Under the pieces are notes generated by a model. It saw only the letters and a list, made by a program, of their open reading frames with translations, made no database searches and was not told where the DNA came from. A stretch of DNA of 64,000 bases from Paraburkholderia aromaticivorans (lineage in GTDB: Bacteria; Pseudomonadota; Gammaproteobacteria; Burkholderiales; Burkholderiaceae): assembly GCF_012689525.1 (NCBI RefSeq), contig NZ_CP051515.1, forward strand, positions 1,054,001 through 1,118,000. The letters are read 5' to 3'. The first letter of the stretch is position 1. Every line of letters starts with the position of its first letter. Below are positions 61,478 to 64,000 of the stretch, in pieces. Both the position numbers and the translations under genes were made by a program.

Positions 61478-62761
61478 GTGAACTTGCCCGACTTGTCCGA
61501 TTTGCCGCTCACCGGCGTGCGTATCGTCGATTTCTCGCGTGTACTTGCCGGGCCGTTCTGCACGGCTTTGCTGAGCGATCTGGGTGCCGACGTGATCAAG
61601 GTCGAGCCGCCGGGCGGCGACGACTATCGCGCGGTGGGTCCTTTTGCGGATGGCGAGAGCGGCCTGTTCGCGGCGATGAACCGCAACAAGCGCAGCATCG
61701 TGATCGATCTGAAAACCGCCGCCGGCCGCGAACTGGCGCAGACGCTGTGCGCCGGCGCCGACGTGGTGGTGGAAAACTTCCGGCCCGGCGTGGCGGACAA
61801 GCTGGGCATCGGCTACGCGGAGCTGGGCGAGCGCAACCCGGCGCTCGTCTATGCGAGCGTGTCCGGCTTCGGCCAGACCGGTCCTGAATCGCATCGTCCC
61901 GCGTACGACATCATTCTGCAGGCCATGTGCGGCCTGATGGACGCGACAGGTTCTCCCGACGGCCCGCCGACGTTGATCGGCGAATCGGTCTCGGATGTGG
62001 TGAGCGGACTGTTCGCGTCGTGGGGCGTGCTTGCCGCGCTGTTGTCGCGCGAGAAGACCGGCAAAGGCACGCATGTCGATGTCTCGATGTTCGACGCGAC
62101 CTTGAGCCTGAGCGCGACGCTGGTGGCCCGCTTTGCCGCGACCGGAATCGCGCCGCAGCGGGTAGGCAATCGTCATTCGTCGTCGGCGCCGTTCGGCGCT
62201 TTTCGCGCGCGGGACGGTTTCTATGTGGTCGCGGTGCTCAACAACAAGCTGTTCGACGCGTTCGCCCAGGCGATCGGCGAGCCGCAACTTTCCGGCGATC
62301 CCCGTTACGTGGACGATGCGACGCGCTGCGTGCACGAAGCGGAGTTGCGGGCTTGTGTCGAAGCTTGGTCGGCGCAGCGCTCGGTGGCCGAAGTGAACCG
62401 GATTCTCGGCGCCGCCGGCATTCCGGTCGCGCCGATCCGCAACGTGCAGCAAGCGCTCGAAAGCGATCAGGCGACGTTTCGCGGCTTGCTGACCGACGTG
62501 CCTCGCGTGAATGACGTCGCGGGCCACACGCGGCGTCTGCCTTCACAGCCCGTCAAGTTTTCCGCCTACGGCAGCAACCGTGTCACCGCCGCGCCGCAAT
62601 TGGGCGAACACACCGCCGAGATTCTGCATACGTTCGGCCTCGACGCAGCGCGAATCGCCGGGTTGCGCATGCAAGGCGTGTTCGGTCGCGATCACGATGC
62701 CGCCAATAGCGCGCAATTCACGCATTCCGATGCATTCAACAAGGAGACCGATCATGTTTAA
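61478..62761 (+). CDS. CaiB/BaiF (family III) CoA-transferase
   Basis: A 427-residue family III CoA-transferase, which moves CoA from a donor thioester to a carboxylic acid. LTGVRIVDFSRVLAGPFCTA (about 8-27), GADVIKVEPPGGDDYR (about 34-49), then RNKRSIVIDLKTAAGREL and VENFRPGVADKLGIGY are family-defining. The ATG is preceded by AACAGGAGTTCGCCG (its first codon is GTG at 61478). It overlaps the acyl-CoA dehydrogenase gene by 8 bp. The module activates a carboxylic acid for flavin-linked oxidation; the acid is unknown (glutarate-, carnitine- or branched-chain-like all fit). Confidence 0.9.
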   Translation: MNLPDLSDLPLTGVRIVDFSRVLAGPFCTALLSDLGADVIKVEPPGGDDYRAVGPFADGESGLFAAMNRNKRSIVIDLKTAAGRELAQTLCAGADVVVENFRPGVADKLGIGYAELGERNPALVYASVSGFGQTGPESHRPAYDIILQAMCGLMDATGSPDGPPTLIGESVSDVVSGLFASWGVLAALLSREKTGKGTHVDVSMFDATLSLSATLVARFAATGIAPQRVGNRHSSSAPFGAFRARDGFYVVAVLNNKLFDAFAQAIGEPQLSGDPRYVDDATRCVHEAELRACVEAWSAQRSVAEVNRILGAAGIPVAPIRNVQQALESDQATFRGLLTDVPRVNDVAGHTRRLPSQPVKFSAYGSNRVTAAPQLGEHTAEILHTFGLDAARIAGLRMQGVFGRDHDAANSAQFTHSDAFNKETDHV

Positions 62762-63893
62762 GCGAATGAGCGTCGAACAGAACGATCTGGAGATCGCCGA
62801 CGCGATCGAGCGCTTTGCGCAAAGCGAACTGGCGCCGCGCGCGGCTGAGGTGGACCGCGATGAAATTTCCACCACGCGTTACGTCGGCCAGCTCGCCGAG
62901 CTCGGCGTGATGGGCATGAATTTGCCCGAGCGATGGGGTGGTATCGGCGCGTCGCCGGTGGCGATCATTCTGTCGCTGGTCGAAATCGCGAAGGCGTGCG
63001 CATCGACGTCGTCGATGATCGGCGCGCACTATCTCGCGACCGATTCGATCCTGATCGGCGGCGACGACAGTTTGCGCGACCGCTATTTGCCGGAAGCCGC
63101 CGCGGGCGCGAAGCTCGGTGCATTTGCGCTGACCGAGCCGCGCGCCGGTTCGAATCCCGCCGACATGGCGACCCGCGCCACGCGCGAAGGCGACGGCTAC
63201 CGGATTCGCGGCGTCAAGCATTTCATCTCGAACGCGCAGGCGGCTGATTTCATCGTCGTGTATGCGAAGACCGATCCGGAGGCTGGCGCGCGCGGCATCA
63301 GCGCGTTCGTGGTCGACCGGCACAGTGCCGGCGTGGACGTGGCGCCCGCCGAGAAGCTGATGGGCATTCGCGGCGCGCCGGCGCACGAAATCGCCTTCGA
63401 CTGCTTCGTGCCGGCCGCGAATCGGCTCGGCGCCGAGGGCACCGGTTTCCGCACGGCGATGAAGGTGCTCGACAACAGCCGGCTCGATGTCGCTGCCACG
63501 AGTCTGGGTATCGCGGAGGCCGCGCTTGCGAGCGCGGTCGAGTGGGCGAAGCAGCGTCAGGTAGGCGGGGAGCCGCTGTCGCGCAAGCAGGGTCTGCAAT
63601 GGATGTTCGCCGACATGAAGACGCGGCTCGAAGCGGCCTGGCTTCTGACCTTGCAGGCGGCCGTGCGGCGCGCGGCGGGCGAGCCTTTTACCGACTACGC
63701 GTCGATGGCGAAGCTGTATGCGTCGGAGACGGTCGGCTTCGTTACGGATACCGCTTTGCAGATCCACGGCGGCTATGGTTTCACGCGCGAGATGCCGCTC
63801 GAACGGCTGGTGCGTGACGCGAGAATTCTGCGGATTTACGAGGGGTCGTCGGAGATCCAGCGCACCGTGATTGCGCGGATGGTGCTGGCCTGA
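62754..63893 (+). CDS. Acyl-CoA dehydrogenase
   Basis: A 379-residue FAD-dependent acyl-CoA dehydrogenase. GAFALTEPRAGSNPADMATR (FAD/substrate loop), RLDVAATSLGIAEAALASAV, QIHGGYGFTREMPLERLVRD and the catalytic Glu in RIYEGSSEIQR (about Glu363) are present, typical of short/medium-chain enzymes. It oxidises the CoA ester made by the upstream CoA-transferase and passes electrons to ETF, whose beta subunit begins 30 bp downstream. AAGGAG precedes ATG 62754. Confidence 0.93.
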   Translation: MFKRMSVEQNDLEIADAIERFAQSELAPRAAEVDRDEISTTRYVGQLAELGVMGMNLPERWGGIGASPVAIILSLVEIAKACASTSSMIGAHYLATDSILIGGDDSLRDRYLPEAAAGAKLGAFALTEPRAGSNPADMATRATREGDGYRIRGVKHFISNAQAADFIVVYAKTDPEAGARGISAFVVDRHSAGVDVAPAEKLMGIRGAPAHEIAFDCFVPAANRLGAEGTGFRTAMKVLDNSRLDVAATSLGIAEAALASAVEWAKQRQVGGEPLSRKQGLQWMFADMKTRLEAAWLLTLQAAVRRAAGEPFTDYASMAKLYASETVGFVTDTALQIHGGYGFTREMPLERLVRDARILRIYEGSSEIQRTVIARMVLA

Positions 63894-63923
63894 TTCATTG
63901 AGACTTTGCGATAGGAGTGCGGC

Positions 63924-64000
63924 ATGAAGGCGTTGGTGGCTATGAAGCGGGTGGTCGATTACAACGTGAAGGTCCGGGTCAAGTCGGACGGCACGGGTGT
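63924..64000 (+). CDS. etfB: Electron transfer flavoprotein beta subunit, N-terminal part
   Basis: The window ends inside this gene; 25 residues are visible (MKALVAMKRVVDYNVKVRVK then SDGTG), the standard N-terminus of EtfB with the AMKRVVDYNVK AMP-binding strand. ATAGGAGTGCGGC precedes the ATG. ETF carries electrons from acyl-CoA dehydrogenases to the respiratory chain, so this copy is probably dedicated to the upstream enzyme; etfA is expected next. Confidence 0.85.
   Translation, partial: MKALVAMKRVVDYNVKVRVKSDGTG

Noticed and set aside
1..64000. CRISPR arrays, tRNA/rRNA genes, integrases, toxin-antitoxin pairs, restriction or other defence systems
   Set aside because: Looked for on both strands and not found; no regularly spaced repeats and no proteins of those families.

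Overview
The window reads as a stretch of a Burkholderia-group chromosome (most like Paraburkholderia/Burkholderia/Caballeronia, Betaproteobacteria). The evidence is the high GC content with GC-rich third positions, a Burkholderia-type trimeric porin, a DUF3138 outer-membrane protein, six LysR regulators, and many compact catabolic operons. It looks like accessory, nutrient-scavenging DNA rather than core housekeeping: no rRNA, tRNA, ribosomal-protein or cell-division genes are visible. Genus is an inference; no marker gene is present.

Layout. 1-1942: tail of an aconitase-family dehydratase and an MFS carrier. 2207-10288: a complete-looking malonate decarboxylase locus, with mdcR on the plus strand convergent to mdcA-B-C-D-E-madL-madM-mdcG-mdcH on the minus strand. 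Its mdcG is only about half the family length and appears to have lost its centre. 10289-12983: a BKACE (DUF849) enzyme, a ferritin-like protein, and a scar made of a truncated ISNCY-type transposase plus a fossil of the MFS gene and its 3' flank. 12984-16245: a LysR regulator divergent from yceI-azoR-nmrA, a redox/quinone-stress type cluster. 16262-16905: a decayed beta-propeller-like gene. 16983-20595: LysR, an FMN-dependent alpha-hydroxy-acid dehydrogenase and a porin. 20657-25315: Crp/Fnr regulator, acetoacetate-decarboxylase-like protein, tautomerase, coniferyl-aldehyde-dehydrogenase-like enzyme and a divergent LysR. 25442-31426: GntR regulator divergent from a GGT-like Ntn hydrolase, two MFS carriers and a GAF protein.

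31521-35754 holds DNA polymerase II (polB), a secreted PRC-barrel protein and a DUF2891 protein. 35957-52553 is a polyamine island. puuD-puuA-spuC-potF-potG-potH-potI-DUF3138-puuB-puuB2 run leftward, and puuR-puuC-speB run rightward from a shared 940-bp region. Together they import putrescine, convert agmatine to putrescine, and degrade putrescine by both the gamma-glutamyl (Puu) and transaminase (SpuC) routes. 52595-60342 contains a MarR-MFS operon with a 34-bp palindromic operator, a DedA-rhodanese fusion, a cupin, an AhpD-like protein, another MFS, LysR and DUF899. 60452-64000 is a LysR regulator divergent from a CoA-transferase, an acyl-CoA dehydrogenase and the start of etfB, an acid-activation and oxidation module that continues past the window.

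No clearly new defence, secretion or biosynthetic system was found. The best leads are the shortened mdcG, the outer-membrane protein inside a putrescine ABC-transport operon with tandem puuB paralogues, the GGT-like locus whose enzyme lacks the usual substrate-binding arginine segment, the fossil MFS repeat, and several strong palindromes at regulator starts.
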